From the NCBI RefSeq assembly GCF_902703175.1, contig NZ_CACRYJ010000035.1, positions 1 through 58,531 of the forward strand: 58,531 nt of DNA, written 5' to 3'. The notes beneath the pieces were generated by a model. That model saw nothing but the letters and a program-made list of their open reading frames with translations, did no database searches and was not told the DNA's origin. The stretch is from Occultella aeris (GTDB lineage: Bacteria; Actinomycetota; Actinomycetes; Actinomycetales; Beutenbergiaceae). Positions within the stretch are counted from its first letter, which is position 1, and each line of letters opens with the position of its first letter. The translations under genes were made by a program, and so were the position numbers. Positions 1 to 10,152 of this stretch are shown piece by piece.

Positions 1-2
1 GG

Positions 3-716
3 CCACCGACCCCCGGCCCCGGCAAGGCCCTGACCCGGATCGTGTTCGGCCTCTCGCTCGTGACGATCGCCGCGTTGTGGTTGCTCGACTACGTGGGCGG
101 CGTGGCCGTCGGTGGCTGGCTGACCGGCGTGGGCGTCGTGCTGGTCCTGTTCGGGATCGGGGTTCTGATCGCGGGCCTGCTCGGGCGCCGGTCCGGTGTG
201 ATCGGCGGCCTCGCGGTCCTGATCGCGCTGGTCGGGGTGCCCTGGGCCGCGGTCGAGGGATCGACGAACTTCGGCGACTTCGACTGGACCGAGTCCGGTA
301 GCTACGGGGACGCACGATGGGTACCCCAGGACGCGACGCAGCTCGAGGGCGGCTTCGACGACATCGCAGGTGGCGAGGTGACCGTCGACCTCACCGAACT
401 CGAGGGCAGCGTCCGGCTCGCCGAACCGGTGCAGCTCGGCCTCGGTGCCGGCCAGCTCAACCTCCGCGTTCCCGAGGGGATGTCGGTACAGATCGAGGCG
501 CAGGTCCTCGGCGAGGTCATCGCCCGGACCAGCGACGGCTGGGAGGGCGGCTTCGCCGACGACCCGCCGAGGCCCATCGAGAACAACCAGTGGCGCACCA
601 GCCCTAGCCGCGGGGTCGTCCTGACCTCTCCCGCCGGCCAGGTCGGCGAGCCCGACCTGACCATCGTGATCGACGCCGGTGTAGGCGAGATCCGGATCAT
701 CGAGGAGTCCGCATGA
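3..716 (+). CDS. LiaF/PspC-type membrane protein, C-terminal part (5' end outside window)
   Basis: The reading frame is already open at the left edge and has no stop upstream of the GTG at 42, so the true start lies outside the window and this is a fragment. The visible part has three hydrophobic segments (coding about 42-260) followed by a soluble domain of about 130 residues rich in short beta strands and Gly/Val. That layout resembles the C-terminal domain of LiaF-like, cell-wall-active-antibiotic response proteins that follow PspC domains in actinobacteria. It probably senses or reports envelope stress at the membrane. Its stop overlaps the next start by 4 bp (ATGA), so the two are translationally coupled. 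Family assignment rests on topology and weak sequence resemblance. Confidence 0.65.
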   Translation, partial: PPTPGPGKALTRIVFGLSLVTIAALWLLDYVGGVAVGGWLTGVGVVLVLFGIGVLIAGLLGRRSGVIGGLAVLIALVGVPWAAVEGSTNFGDFDWTESGSYGDARWVPQDATQLEGGFDDIAGGEVTVDLTELEGSVRLAEPVQLGLGAGQLNLRVPEGMSVQIEAQVLGEVIARTSDGWEGGFADDPPRPIENNQWRTSPSRGVVLTSPAGQVGEPDLTIVIDAGVGEIRIIEESA

Positions 717-1195
717 CCGAGAACCGCAACCACGCCGAGTCCCCGGCCGAGCCCGGGACGCCCACGGCGGCGCTCGGATCGACCGGATCGGACACCGCGG
801 ACCACAACCGCCCGAGCATCATGGAGGCCGCGAACATGCTGGAAGCCGAGACGAGGACGGCACCCGAGACGTCCGATGCCGGGACGCCGTCCTGGTACGA
901 GGAGTCCCTTCGGGACGAGGCCGCGCTGAGGTCCGAGCCGACCACGGTGCCGGCACCGTCCGTCGCATCGCAGCCGCCGGCCGCCGGGTACTCGCCCGGC
1001 GCCCCGGCGCCGCGGGAGCGGACCCGGGTGGGCACCATCGTGTGGGGGCTCGTGCTCGTCCTGCTCGGCGTCGCGGTGGTCGCGATCGGGCTCGGGTTCG
1101 AGCTCGACCTCGAGGTCTTCCTCATCGGCCTGCTCGGCATAGCCGGAGTCGGCCTGCTGGTCGGCACCGCGATCTCGGCGCTGCGCGGGCGCTGA
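713..1195 (+). CDS. small membrane protein with acidic N-terminal tail
   Basis: This is a 160-residue protein. Residues 1-105 form a polar, acidic, Pro/Ala/Thr-rich tail without obvious fold. Residues 107-158 form two closely spaced transmembrane segments (starting GTIVWGLVLVLLG), with the loop carrying several acidic residues. The ATG overlaps the stop of the preceding LiaF/PspC-like gene, so the two are made together and probably act together at the membrane. I do not recognise a named family; similar two-helix proteins often follow PspC genes in actinobacteria. A strong hairpin follows at 1217-1255. Confidence 0.7.
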   Translation: MTENRNHAESPAEPGTPTAALGSTGSDTADHNRPSIMEAANMLEAETRTAPETSDAGTPSWYEESLRDEAALRSEPTTVPAPSVASQPPAAGYSPGAPAPRERTRVGTIVWGLVLVLLGVAVVAIGLGFELDLEVFLIGLLGIAGVGLLVGTAISALRGR

Positions 1196-1216
1196 CGCGC
1201 TGGTCCGACCGTCAAC

Positions 1217-1255
1217 GGGGCGATTCCGACGCACTGGGTGCCTCGGAATCGCCCC
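1217..1255. terminator. bidirectional hairpin terminator
   Basis: A perfect 13-bp stem (1217-1229 with 1243-1255, GGGGCGATTCCGA arm) closes a 13-nt loop. It sits between two convergent genes, where a terminator serving both is expected. There is no U-tract, which is common in high-GC actinobacteria. Confidence 0.75.
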
Positions 1256-1279
1256 AGAACACGTCCGGGGAGCGACAGT

Positions 1280-2455
1280 TCAGATCAGCCGTCGGGCGCG
1301 GGCGTAGAGCTCGTCCGCGCGGGCCAGCACCTCGGTCCAGCCCACCGCCGGCGCCACCCGCGCGTTGTGCTCACGGATCCGCACCAGCAGGTGCGGGTCC
1401 GTGGCCAGTTCCACGAGCGCCTCGGTGAGTCCGGCGTCCCCGGTGCGCAACAACCCGTCGATGCCGTCCGTGACGAACTCACCGATGCCGGTGCCGGCGT
1501 TCGCGACCACGGCGAGCCCGGCGGCACGGGCCTCCAGGGGCGCGATCCCGAACGCCTCGAGCCGGGCCGGGGCGACGAACACGTCCTGGTCCCGGTAGAG
1601 CGTCGGGAGCACGTCCCGTGGCACCCGGCCCAGCAGTGTGACCACGTCCTCGAGCCCGGCGGCGGCGATCTCGGCCCGGACGGCCGCCTCGGCGGGTCCG
1701 CTGCCGGCGATGCTCAGCCGGATCCTCGGCCGCCCACGCTCGTCGCGCCCCAACCGCTCGGCCGCGGCGCCGACGAGCTGCACGAGCGGGACGGCGCGCT
1801 TGCGGGGTGCGAGCCGCTGGGTCGCCACGACCCGTAGCAGCCCCGGCTCGGACGCGGCGACCGGGGTGGCCGCGGCGGCCCGCCAGGGCATCAGGTCCAG
1901 GCCGTTCGGAAGCACGGTGACGTCGTCGCGGCGCAGCGCGTGCGCCACCCGCTCGGCGGCCACCGTGCTGACCGCGCTCGGCGCGAGCCGGGCCTCGTCC
2001 CAGCCGCCGGCGCGGGCGCCGAGGCGGACCGCCGGCTCAACGCCGTCGAGCATGCAGTGCCAGGTGATGGCCAGCGGCAGGCCGAGCTCGCGAGCCGCGC
2101 GGGCGCCGTCGAACGCGAACGGGCTGACCACGCCCGCGTGCACGTGCACCACGTCCGGCTGCAGGATCTCCAGCGCCCGGCGCACCAGCGCGCGCCCGTT
2201 CGGGTGGACCGGCAGCCCGAACGTGACCGGCGAGGCGATCCGGTGCACCCGCACCCCGTGCGCCTGGGTGGTGGTGGTCCGGTAGCGGCTGCGGCCACCT
2301 TCGAGCACCTCGACGGCGTCCGCGGCCAACGCCGTCGCGGTCAGCACGTGCACCGCGTGCCCGGCGGCGCCCTGGTGGGTGGCGAGATCCTCGACCTGGG
2401 ACTCGATGCCGCCGACGCGCGGCGCGTAGCAATCGGAGACGTGGACGATCCGCAC
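1280..2455 (-). CDS. glycosyltransferase family 4 (GT-B fold)
   Basis: The 391-residue protein transfers a sugar from an activated donor, presumably in the cytoplasm or on the inner membrane face. The N-terminal domain opens with the GT4 pattern VHVSDCYAPRVGGIE. The C-terminal domain carries the donor-binding E-x7-E motif in EAFGIAPLEARAAG. I chose the GTG at 2455, which places the first beta strand immediately after the start; the longer frame to 2521 adds an Arg-rich segment with no homology-like features. The gene is divergent from tam with 131 bp between them. Acceptor and donor cannot be told from sequence. Confidence 0.85.
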   Translation of the reverse strand: MRIVHVSDCYAPRVGGIESQVEDLATHQGAAGHAVHVLTATALAADAVEVLEGGRSRYRTTTTQAHGVRVHRIASPVTFGLPVHPNGRALVRRALEILQPDVVHVHAGVVSPFAFDGARAARELGLPLAITWHCMLDGVEPAVRLGARAGGWDEARLAPSAVSTVAAERVAHALRRDDVTVLPNGLDLMPWRAAAATPVAASEPGLLRVVATQRLAPRKRAVPLVQLVGAAAERLGRDERGRPRIRLSIAGSGPAEAAVRAEIAAAGLEDVVTLLGRVPRDVLPTLYRDQDVFVAPARLEAFGIAPLEARAAGLAVVANAGTGIGEFVTDGIDGLLRTGDAGLTEALVELATDPHLLVRIREHNARVAPAVGWTEVLARADELYARARRLI

Positions 2456-2535
2456 GCCCCACTGTAACCAGCGCCGCCCGCGCAGGCCCGGAGACACGGC
2501 CTCGCGCGCCAGGGCTGGCAATCGGGATCGTCACG

Positions 2536-2576
2536 AGTTATCTTGACATCGAGATAACTCTCTTGACGTCGAGAGA
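2536..2576 (+). promoter_or_regulatory. two adjacent palindromic operators upstream of tam (TamR/MarR-type candidate)
   Basis: Two dyads lie nearly end to end. The first, 2536-2559, has arms AGTTATCT and AGATAACT around TGACATCG, with 20 of 24 positions symmetric. The second, 2559-2576, has core TTGACGTCGA inside TCTC/GAGA arms, with 16 of 18 symmetric. Both share TCTTGACRTCGAGA. They begin 51 bp before the tam ATG. In Streptomyces coelicolor the MarR protein TamR is known to control tam in response to aconitate and citrate. I infer a similar regulator here, but no marR gene is present in the window. Confidence 0.65.
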
Positions 2577-2586
2577 TCGGACAGCG

Positions 2587-3381
2587 ATGACCACCTGGGA
2601 CCCGGCCACCTACCTCGCCTACGCCGACGAGCGCTCGCGCCCGTTCCTCGACCTGCTCGCCCGGGTCGACGGCGACGCGGCCACCATCACCGACCTCGGC
2701 TGCGGCCCGGGCCACCTGATGGCCCCGTTGCGGGCACGCTGGCCGCACGCGGCGATCGTGGGCGTGGACTCCAGTCCCGAGATGATCGAGCGGGCGCGCG
2801 CCGAGCACGCCGCCGACGGCGTCACGTACGTGTGCGCCGACCTCACCTCGTGGGAGCCGGCTACTCCCGTGGACCTGCTCGTCTCGAACGCGACGCTGCA
2901 GTGGGTGCCGGGCCACCTCGAGGTCCTCCCCCGGCTCGCGGGCGCCGTCGCGCCCGGCGGCACGCTGGCGTTCTCGGTGCCGGGCAATTTCGGCGAGCCG
3001 AGCCACGTGCTGCTGCGGGACCTCGCGGGGCGAGCGCCCTACGCGGCGCACACGGACGCCGTCGTCCACCCCTCGTCACACGACGGCGCCACCTACCTGG
3101 CGGCGCTGGCGGCGGCCGGGTGGCGGGTGGACGCCTGGGAGACCACCTACCTGCATGTGCTCGACGGCGAGGATCCGGTGCTGCGGTGGATCCTCGGCAC
3201 CGGTGCGCGCCCGGTGGTCCAGGCCCTGCCCGAGGACCTGCGCGGGCGGTTCATCGCCGAGTACGGGGCACTCTTGCGCCGAGCCTATCCAGCCGACCCG
3301 GCCCGCCCGCACGGCACGGTGCTCCCGTTCCGGCGTGTGTTCGTGGTTGCCACTCGCGCTGAGGCAGACCCTCCCGCCTGA
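2587..3381 (+). CDS. tam: trans-aconitate 2-methyltransferase
   Basis: A class I SAM-dependent methyltransferase of 264 residues that methylates trans-aconitate, the off-pathway isomer of cis-aconitate that inhibits aconitase. The start matches the family signature MTTWDPATYLAYADERSRPF. The SAM-binding loop is DLGCGPGHL, followed by VGVDSS for ribose binding and SNATLQWVP, which is typical of Tam. I preferred ATG 2587 over the upstream ATG at 2563 because the latter lies inside an operator. The gene is monocistronic and ends convergent with guaA. The paired palindromes upstream suggest it is switched by a metabolite-sensing repressor. Confidence 0.88.
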   Translation: MTTWDPATYLAYADERSRPFLDLLARVDGDAATITDLGCGPGHLMAPLRARWPHAAIVGVDSSPEMIERARAEHAADGVTYVCADLTSWEPATPVDLLVSNATLQWVPGHLEVLPRLAGAVAPGGTLAFSVPGNFGEPSHVLLRDLAGRAPYAAHTDAVVHPSSHDGATYLAALAAAGWRVDAWETTYLHVLDGEDPVLRWILGTGARPVVQALPEDLRGRFIAEYGALLRRAYPADPARPHGTVLPFRRVFVVATRAEADPPA

Positions 3382-3401
3382 CCCAGAATGGTCTGCGCTA
3401 C

Positions 3402-3439
3402 TACCTCGGGCGCCGGGTTCTGCGCGACGGCGCCAGGTA
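3402..3439. terminator. hairpin between convergent tam and guaA
   Basis: An interrupted inverted repeat (TACCT, 2-nt bulge, GGCGCC; then GGCGCC AGGTA) closes a 14-nt loop in the short gap between two converging stop codons. This is likely a shared terminator, though the bulge and the loop make it weaker than the one at 1217. Confidence 0.45.
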
Positions 3440-3451
3440 CTGGCTCACGCC

Positions 3452-5027
<1,576 letters not shown>

Positions 5028-5049
5028 AGCACCCAAGGATACGACCCGG

Positions 5050-5442
5050 TCAGGGCGTCTCGGCGCGCGCGGCCAGCGTCTCGTCCATCCAGTCGCGGGC
5101 CTTGCCCTCCATGACGAACGACAGCACCGGCACCACGCCACCGGCGATCAGCGCGGCGATCCGGCCGAAGCTCCAGCGCATCCGGCTCCACAGGTCGAAC
5201 ACGGTCACCGCATACACCACGTAGATCCAGCCGTGCACGAACGCGATCCAGGAGCCGATCACCGGGTTCGCGCTGCCGGTCGCGTCGACGCCGTTCACCT
5301 GCACGATGTACTTGAGCACCATCTCCAGGCAGAGCAGCAGGAGCATGCCACCGGTGACGAACGCCATGATCCGGTAGCGGGTGAACGCGCCGCGGTCCTT
5401 CATGTCCCGGGCGTCGGCGTTGGTCGCATTCGTGTCCGTCAT
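5050..5442 (-). CDS. DUF3817 family membrane protein
   Basis: A 130-residue integral membrane protein with three or four hydrophobic helices ([56 protein letters not shown]). It matches the DUF3817 pattern, including the HGWIYVVY segment and the C-terminal EGKARDW. Function is unknown in the family. The position directly upstream of guaA is recurrent in actinobacteria as I recall it. The ATG at 5442 precedes a polar N-terminus and is followed by the first helix. Confidence 0.85.
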   Translation of the reverse strand: MTDTNATNADARDMKDRGAFTRYRIMAFVTGGMLLLLCLEMVLKYIVQVNGVDATGSANPVIGSWIAFVHGWIYVVYAVTVFDLWSRMRWSFGRIAALIAGGVVPVLSFVMEGKARDWMDETLAARAETP

Positions 5443-5550
5443 GGGGCCATTGTCGCCCGTCTCGCGGTGTGCGGGGAAACGCGCTGGCCGGGCCCGACGG
5501 CGGTCGGCGCCAGCACCGGTCGGTAGCCTGTGCGCGGAGAGGGGTGGGTG

Positions 5551-6387
5551 ATGACCCGACGGCGGTGGCTGCTCGTGGCGGCAGTGCTCGCCGTGGTGGT
5601 CGTGATCGTGGTGCTCGCGACCCGTGCTGGTGGTGCGTCCGCCGAGCGGGCGGAGTCGATCACACAGTGGGACGCCGACCTGCGGTCGTGGGAGCAGGAG
5701 CGGCTCGCGCAGTTCGGGCCCGACGGCGTCCTGGTGCCGACGGCGCAACCGCTGGCTGCCGTGGTGCTCGGGTTCGCGGACGCCCCGGTGCTGGCCGGCC
5801 AGGAGCCCAGCGAGTCGCTCGATGCGGTGAACGCGGCCTGCACGGCGCAGACGTCCTTCCCGGAGGCGGTGCGGGGCGTGCCGGCGCCGCCGGCCGCACC
5901 GCCCGGTCTGGACCTCGAGCACCCGGACGCGCAGGAGGTCGTGGCCCGGTTCGAGGCGGACCGGGCGGCCCTGGCCGCGTTCGCTGGCGCCGTCGGCACG
6001 GACGAGCCGCAGGTGCGGCAGTTCTGCGGCACCTACCCGGTGCTGGTCGCCGCGCATGCGAACGCGGCCACGACCGGCCCGGCCGAGGCGAACCTCCAGC
6101 TCGCGGACGCGCTCGCGACGCAGTGCTACCTGCCCGGTTGGGAGCCGGTGTGCGCGGCCGGCGCCGACTCGGCGCGGGACGTGGCCGCGGCTCAGGGCGG
6201 TGGTGACGAGGTCGCGACCGACGCAGCCGCAGCGGCAGCCGACGTCGCGCACGCGCAGGCCGCGACCGCCGTCGGGATCGGTGCCGACCGGACCGCTACG
6301 GCGGCCGAGCTGATCGCGGTACTGACGACCTGGGACGCCGATACGAGCGCCGCCACCACGGCGTTCACGGCCGCGCTCGGCGACTGA
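5551..6387 (+). CDS. membrane-anchored extracytoplasmic hypothetical protein
   Basis: A 278-residue protein with MTRRRWLLVAAVLAVVVVIVV at the N-terminus: a positively charged tip followed by one hydrophobic helix, so a signal anchor or uncleaved signal peptide. The rest is Ala/Asp/Glu-rich, largely helical by composition, and contains a few Cys residues spaced as if for disulfides. The ATG at 5551 follows a GGAGAGGGG ribosome-binding site, and a TAGCCT -10-like hexamer lies at 5524-5529. I recognise no family. It stands alone, divergent from the DUF3817-guaA pair. Confidence 0.65.
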   Translation: MTRRRWLLVAAVLAVVVVIVVLATRAGGASAERAESITQWDADLRSWEQERLAQFGPDGVLVPTAQPLAAVVLGFADAPVLAGQEPSESLDAVNAACTAQTSFPEAVRGVPAPPAAPPGLDLEHPDAQEVVARFEADRAALAAFAGAVGTDEPQVRQFCGTYPVLVAAHANAATTGPAEANLQLADALATQCYLPGWEPVCAAGADSARDVAAAQGGGDEVATDAAAAAADVAHAQAATAVGIGADRTATAAELIAVLTTWDADTSAATTAFTAALGD

Positions 6388-6430
6388 ACCGGGGCCGCGG
6401 CGCCGCAGTGGCACACACCACTGAAATCAG

Positions 6431-6460
6431 TTGGATCGGCGCGGGTGCGAGGCATACCGT
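6431..6460 (+). promoter_or_regulatory. candidate promoter for ABC exporter operon (leaderless)
   Basis: TTGGAT at 6431-6436 and TACCGT at 6455-6460 are 18 bp apart and resemble a SigA-type -35/-10 pair (TANNNT). The GTG at 6469 begins 8 nt after the -10, where transcription would be expected to start, suggesting a leaderless mRNA. This is inferred from spacing only. Confidence 0.4.
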
Positions 6461-6468
6461 TGCCTCTC

Positions 6469-8250
6469 GTGCGTCCACTCCCCGAGGCCGATCCCGGCCA
6501 CCCTCCGCTGACCTCCGCCGGCGCCTTCATGTGGTGGCAGACGAAGCGCCAGTGGGGCGTGCTCGTCGCCGCCGTCATCGTCGGCATCATCGGGGCCGTC
6601 TGCCAGGCTGCGGTGCCGTTCGTGCTCGGCCGCGCCATCGACGGCGGCCTCGAGCACGGCCTGTCGCCGTCGCTGCTGCGGTGGTGCCTGATCCTCGCCG
6701 GCATCGGCGCGGTCTCGTTGTTCACCGGGGCGTTCGGGCACCGGCTCGACGTGGTCAACTGGCTGCGCGCGTCCCTGAACACGAGCCAACTCATCGGCCA
6801 CCATGTCGCCAGCACCGGCTCGGCGATCACCCGGGAGCTGCCCACCGGCGAGGTGGTCGCCACGGTCGCCTCGGACGCGCTGCGCCTCGGTGAGATCTAC
6901 GCCCAGGCGGCCCGTCTGCTCGGCGGGATCGTCACGTACATCCTGGTCGCCTTCGTGCTGCTGCAGAGCTCGGTCTCGCTCGGCGTGGCCGTGCTCATCG
7001 GTCTGCCCGTGGTCGCCGCGGTCCTCGCGCTGCTGGTCCGCCCTCTGCAGCGCCGCCAGGCGATCCAGCGCGAGGCCGCCGGTCGGCTGACCACGCTCGG
7101 CGCGGACACCGTGTCCGGGCTTCGGATCCTGCGCGGCATCGGCGGCGAGGAGGTCTTCGCGGGCCGCTACCGCGAGCAGTCCCAGAAGGTCCGGGCCGCG
7201 GGCACCGCCGTCGCGCAGACGCAGTCCACCCTGGACGCCCTGCAGACGCTGCTGCCCGGGCTGTTCCTCGCCGGGGTGGTCTGGTACGGCGCCCACCTGG
7301 CGCTCGCCGGGGAGATCACGCCCGGTCAGCTCGTCACGTTCTACGGCTACGCCGCGTACCTCACTCAGCCGTTGCGTGCCGCGACCCAGGCCGTCCAGTC
7401 CGGAACCCGGGCGGTGGTCGCGAGCCGCAAGATCATCAAGGTCCTCCAGGTCACCCACGACGTCCCGGACACCGGCACCGAGGCGGCCCCGCCCGCCGGG
7501 TCCGAACTGGTGGACTCCGACTCCGGCCTGGTCGCCCACCCGGGGCAGCTCCTCGCCGTGGTGAGCGCGGACCCGGACGCCTCCGCCGAGATCCTGGCCC
7601 GGATGGCCCGGCAGCACGACCGAGTCGGTGCCGCCGATAACGCCGAGGGTGCGCAGGAGACCGGCGAGGTGCGCTGGGGCGAACGGCTCCTCACCGACGT
7701 GCCGCTGGCACAGGTGCGCGAGCGGATCGTGCTCAGTGAGGCCACCCCGGCCCTGTTCACCGGTCCCCTGACCGAGGAGCTCGACACTCGCGAGCGCGCG
7801 GACCGCGCCGACCTCGAGTCCGCGCTCGCGACGTCCGACGCCGGTGACGTCCTCGACTCCATCCCCGAGGGCCTCGACGGCACGATGACCGAGAAGGGCC
7901 GGTCCCTGTCCGGCGGGCAGCGCCAGCGCGTCTCGCTGGCCCGGGCGCTGCTCACCGAGGCCGAGATCCTGCTCCTGGTGGAGCCGACCAGCGCCGTGGA
8001 CGCGCACACGGAGGCTCGGATCGCGGCGAACCTGACCCGCGCCCGCGCCGGCCGCACCACCGTGGTGGTCTCGGCCAGCCCGCTCGTGCTCGACCAGGTC
8101 GACGACGTCGCGTTCGTCGCCGACGGCCGGGTCGAGGTCCGCGGCGGACACCGCGACCTGCTCGAGATGGCCGAGGCCGGGCACCCCGGTGCGCTCGCCT
8201 ACCGCAACGTCGTCAGCCGCGCCACGGCAGAACAGGAGGTGGCCCGATGA
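6469..8250 (+). CDS. ABC exporter half-transporter with degenerate nucleotide site (subunit 1)
   Basis: A fused six-helix exporter domain and ATPase domain, 593 residues. The LSGGQ signature is intact (7906-7920). The other motifs are lost: the Walker A position reads SADPDASAE with no Gly-Lys-Ser (7558-7590), the Walker B Asp is Val (7978-7980, LLLVEPTSAVD), the Q-loop Gln is absent, and the switch His is Ser (8077-8079). This subunit can therefore donate a signature motif but should not bind and hydrolyse ATP itself. Its stop overlaps the next start (ATGA), so it forms a heterodimer with subunit 2. GTG 6469 is preferred because of the promoter spacing; GTG 6445 is the alternative. Substrate unknown. 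Confidence 0.85.
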   Translation: MRPLPEADPGHPPLTSAGAFMWWQTKRQWGVLVAAVIVGIIGAVCQAAVPFVLGRAIDGGLEHGLSPSLLRWCLILAGIGAVSLFTGAFGHRLDVVNWLRASLNTSQLIGHHVASTGSAITRELPTGEVVATVASDALRLGEIYAQAARLLGGIVTYILVAFVLLQSSVSLGVAVLIGLPVVAAVLALLVRPLQRRQAIQREAAGRLTTLGADTVSGLRILRGIGGEEVFAGRYREQSQKVRAAGTAVAQTQSTLDALQTLLPGLFLAGVVWYGAHLALAGEITPGQLVTFYGYAAYLTQPLRAATQAVQSGTRAVVASRKIIKVLQVTHDVPDTGTEAAPPAGSELVDSDSGLVAHPGQLLAVVSADPDASAEILARMARQHDRVGAADNAEGAQETGEVRWGERLLTDVPLAQVRERIVLSEATPALFTGPLTEELDTRERADRADLESALATSDAGDVLDSIPEGLDGTMTEKGRSLSGGQRQRVSLARALLTEAEILLLVEPTSAVDAHTEARIAANLTRARAGRTTVVVSASPLVLDQVDDVAFVADGRVEVRGGHRDLLEMAEAGHPGALAYRNVVSRATAEQEVAR

Positions 8251-9980
8251 AGCTTCCCATCGCGGATACCGCAACCATGCGCGCCATGACCGGCGACCTG
8301 CTGCGCCGCTACCGCGGCGAGCTGACCGGCGTCGTCGGGCTGCACACCCTGTCCGCCGTCGCGGGTCTGCTCGGGCCGTGGCTGCTCGGGATGATGGTCG
8401 ACGGTGTGATCGGCGGCACCACCGCCGGTGCGCTGAACACCATGGTCGCCATCCTCGTGGCGGCGGTCCTCGCCCAGACCGTGCTCACCAAGTTCGCGCA
8501 GCGCTCCTCGATGCTGCTCGGCGAGAAGGTGTTCGCCGGGCTGCGCGAGGAGTTCATCTCGCACGTCACGACGCTCCCGCTGTCCACCGTGGAGCGCGCC
8601 GGGACCGGGGATCTGGTGGCGCGCACCACGAACGACATCGACCGCGTCCAGCACACGGTGCGGTTCGGCGTGCCCCGCGTGCTCGTCTGCATCATCACGA
8701 TCGTGCTGACGGTGGTCGCGGCGGTCATGGCGAACTGGCTCGTCGCCCTGGCGATGTTCGCCGGTGCCCCGATCCTGATCGTGGTGACCCGGTGGTACCT
8801 GCGCCGGGCCACGAAGGGGTACCTGCGCGAGTCCGCGTCCTACGCCCGGATCAACGGCACCATCACCGAGTCGGTCGAGGGTGCCAGCACCGTGGACGCG
8901 TTGTCCCTTGGCCGGCGGCGCCGCAAGCGGATCGACGCCGACATCGCCGAGGCGTTCGGCGCCGAGAAGTACACGCTGTACCTGCGCACGGTGCTGTTCC
9001 CGGGTCTGGACGCGGCCTTCATCCTGCCGATCATCGCCGTGCTGCTCTGGGGCGCGTACCTGATCTCGACCGGTCAGGCCGGCGTCGGTGCCGTGACCAC
9101 GATCGCCCTGTATGCGGTGCAGGTGATGGGCCCGGTCGACGAGCTGATCTTCTGGATCGACGAGATCCAGGTGGGTGCCACGTCCCTGTCCCGGATCTTC
9201 GGTGTCTCCCTCGTGAAGACGGACCGGGAGGCCAGCGGTGCGCGGCCGAGCGGCGAGGAGATCGAGGCACGGGAGCTGCACTACGCCTACCGCGAGGGCC
9301 ACAACGTGCTGCACGGAATCGACCTGGACCTGAAGGTCGGCGAACGCCTCGCGGTCGTCGGCCCCTCCGGTGCGGGCAAGTCCACTCTCGGGCGGATGCT
9401 CGCCGGGATCCACCCGCCCACCGCCGGGACGGTCACGGTCGGGCAGGTCCCGCTCGTCGACCTGCCGCTGGAGGAGCTGCGTTCGCAGGTGGCCCTGGTG
9501 ACGCAGGAACACCACGTGTTCGTGGGGACGCTCGCCCAGAACCTGCGCCTGGCCAAGGTCGAGGCGGACGACGGCGAACTCACCAGGGCGCTGGACGCCG
9601 TCGACGCCCTCGGCTGGGTGCGGGCGCTGCCGGAGGGTCTGGAGACCGAGGTCGGCTCGGGCGGGGCGAAGCTGACCCCGGCGCAGGCCCAGCAGGTCGC
9701 GCTCGCCCGCCTGGTCCTCCTCGATCCGCACACGCTGGTCCTCGACGAGGCGACGTCGCTGCTCGACCCGCGCGCGGCCAGGCACCTCGAGCAGTCGCTG
9801 AACGCGGTCCTGGCCGGCCGCACCGTGGTGGCGATCGCGCACCGCCTGCACACGGCGCACGACGCCGACCGCGTGGCCGTGGTCGACGGTGGCCGGATCT
9901 CCGAGATCGGCCCGCACGACGAACTGGTCGCGGCCGACGGAGAGTACGCCGCGCTCTGGCACTCATGGCAGCAGGAGTAG
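8247..9980 (+). CDS. ABC exporter half-transporter with intact ATP site (subunit 2)
   Basis: A 577-residue exporter subunit: six membrane helices in residues 1-310, then an ATPase domain. Walker A is canonical (VGPSGAGKST), as are the Q-loop (VTQEHH), Walker B (LVLDEATSLLD) and the switch His (IAHRLHT). The signature motif, in contrast, is degenerate: LTPAQ replaces LSGGQ at 9672-9686. Paired with subunit 1, one composite ATP site is fully canonical and the other has lost both halves. The gene is translationally coupled to subunit 1. It is probably a heterodimeric drug, lipid or peptide exporter; the cargo cannot be deduced. A tandem repeat element follows before the convergent SURF1 gene. 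Confidence 0.9.
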   Translation: MKLPIADTATMRAMTGDLLRRYRGELTGVVGLHTLSAVAGLLGPWLLGMMVDGVIGGTTAGALNTMVAILVAAVLAQTVLTKFAQRSSMLLGEKVFAGLREEFISHVTTLPLSTVERAGTGDLVARTTNDIDRVQHTVRFGVPRVLVCIITIVLTVVAAVMANWLVALAMFAGAPILIVVTRWYLRRATKGYLRESASYARINGTITESVEGASTVDALSLGRRRRKRIDADIAEAFGAEKYTLYLRTVLFPGLDAAFILPIIAVLLWGAYLISTGQAGVGAVTTIALYAVQVMGPVDELIFWIDEIQVGATSLSRIFGVSLVKTDREASGARPSGEEIEARELHYAYREGHNVLHGIDLDLKVGERLAVVGPSGAGKSTLGRMLAGIHPPTAGTVTVGQVPLVDLPLEELRSQVALVTQEHHVFVGTLAQNLRLAKVEADDGELTRALDAVDALGWVRALPEGLETEVGSGGAKLTPAQAQQVALARLVLLDPHTLVLDEATSLLDPRAARHLEQSLNAVLAGRTVVAIAHRLHTAHDADRVAVVDGGRISEIGPHDELVAADGEYAALWHSWQQE

Positions 9981-10035
9981 GGCGACCGTAGCCCGGTCCG
10001 GGGCGTGCTGGGCCAGCCGCCACGTCGCTCCCATG

Positions 10036-10152
10036 ACCCGAAATGCGGGTACTGCGCACACCCACCCACATTTCGGGTCAGTGGAACCACAAGGCCGTCC
10101 GCTCCCAGGACCCGAAATGCGGGTCACGCACACACCCACCCACATTTCGGGT
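10036..10152. repeat. tandem REPIN-like inverted-repeat element, two units
   Basis: A 15-bp word ACCCGAAATGYGGGT occurs four times in alternating orientation: forward at 10036-10050 and 10110-10124, reverse at 10064-10078 and 10138-10152. Each forward/reverse pair forms a hairpin with an 11-12 bp stem (for example 10034-10045 with 10069-10080). The two pairs are exact-period copies 74 bp apart, with flanks (CAGYGGAACC) also repeated. This is the structure of a REP doublet (REPIN). It lies between two convergent genes, where it could also stop transcription. No RAYT transposase gene is visible. Confidence 0.85.

Noticed and set aside
6427-9962. Very long open frames on the minus strand opposite the ABC exporter genes
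   Set aside because: They are low-complexity Arg/Gly/Asp/His shadows of high-GC codon bias, with no domain motifs, while the plus strand encodes complete exporter domains.
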